NCBI GenBank assembly: GCA_013398295.1 | Contig: VZSF01011151.1 | Location: 496,974-560,973 of the forward strand | Origin: Chionis minor | Lineage: Eukaryota > Chordata > Aves > Charadriiformes > Chionididae | Length of the DNA stretch: 64,000 nucleotides | Direction: 5' to 3' | Shown here: positions 63,546 through 64,000 of the stretch, in pieces | How the letters are laid out: the number at the start of each line of letters is the position of its first letter | How positions within the stretch are numbered: the stretch's first letter is position 1 | Program-made: the position numbers and the translations under genes | The notes under the pieces: generated by a model | Told to the model about the DNA's origin: nothing | The model's input: only the letters and a program-made list of their open reading frames with translations | The model's database searches: none

Positions 63546-64000
63546 CTAATGAGATAAGACAATAATAATTTGAAGGTAAAATTAATTTTTTTACAGCATC
63601 TTAAAGAGTTTTGCTCCAATTCTTCTGGTATTGAAATGACATCTACATATGCATAACAACCTAATATTACAGGTCTTTACTAATTATAAATAGAAATTTT
63701 TTTATCTTAGAGACCAGAAAAGCGTATTTCAACACACACGTACACAAGAATGCTTGGAAAGATTAAAATATTAAGATTTTTATCAAACTGATGCTAAGTT
63801 ACGCTACATAATATAAAGATTACAACATGGTTTATAAATTCAAATAACAGGATAAAGTGGGTGATCCACAGAAAAATGAAAAATATATGGATTATTTATC
63901 ACATTAAGTGACAGGATTAAAACATCTGTGCTGTGCTCTTTGGTACTACAGTCTTGTTTAATGAAAAACATACAAACCAACCAACCCACAAACACTCCAC

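Overview
This is vertebrate nuclear DNA, almost certainly from a bird. It is AT-rich and intron-dominated. It carries many CR1 LINE copies ending in the avian (ATTCTATGA)-type 3' tail and three LTRs of types familiar from avian endogenous retroviruses. There are no prokaryotic genes, operons or CRISPR arrays. The species cannot be named from sequence alone.

The window holds the middle of one large multi-exon gene on the minus strand. Eleven coding exons (62958 down to 11601) have consensus splice sites and, once one two-frame exon is read in the phase-compatible frame, form a single unbroken reading frame. Two more candidate exons at 63189-63545 extend it upstream in phase. The product resembles CFAP47 (cilia and flagella associated protein 47). 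It has beta-rich HYDIN/ASH-like segments, an acidic Ser/Glu/Asp linker, and then the start of a calponin-homology (CH) domain. Neither end of the gene is in the window: transcription enters from beyond 64000 and leaves below position 1. Family identity is from recognition of the translated exons, not from a database search.

Layout by position. 1-11600: a long intron with one minus-strand CR1 (6154-7300) and an ERVL-type solo LTR (7835-8418). 11601-12118: two CH-domain exons. 12119-31456: a 19.3-kb intron with a long hairpin, an ancient CR1, a younger CR1 and a perfect 2.2-kb tandem duplication whose copies are separated by one N (26005-30414), most likely an assembly artefact. 31457-31652: the exon that opens the CH domain. 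31653-39293: an intron with two CR1s tail to tail and an LTR ending 26 bp from a splice donor. 39294-40109: three close exons. 40110-46682: an intron with one CR1 nested in another. 46683-53058: five exons, with a 1-kb LTR flanked by a perfect 5-bp target duplication in the intron at 47930-50692. 53059-62748: an intron with CR1 fragments. 62749-63545: one secure exon and two candidates.

I found no new biological system. The items most worth a second look are the apparent false duplication, the two candidate upstream exons, a degraded protein-like stretch just 5' of the 49139 LTR, and repeat arrangements that could affect splicing of the host gene.
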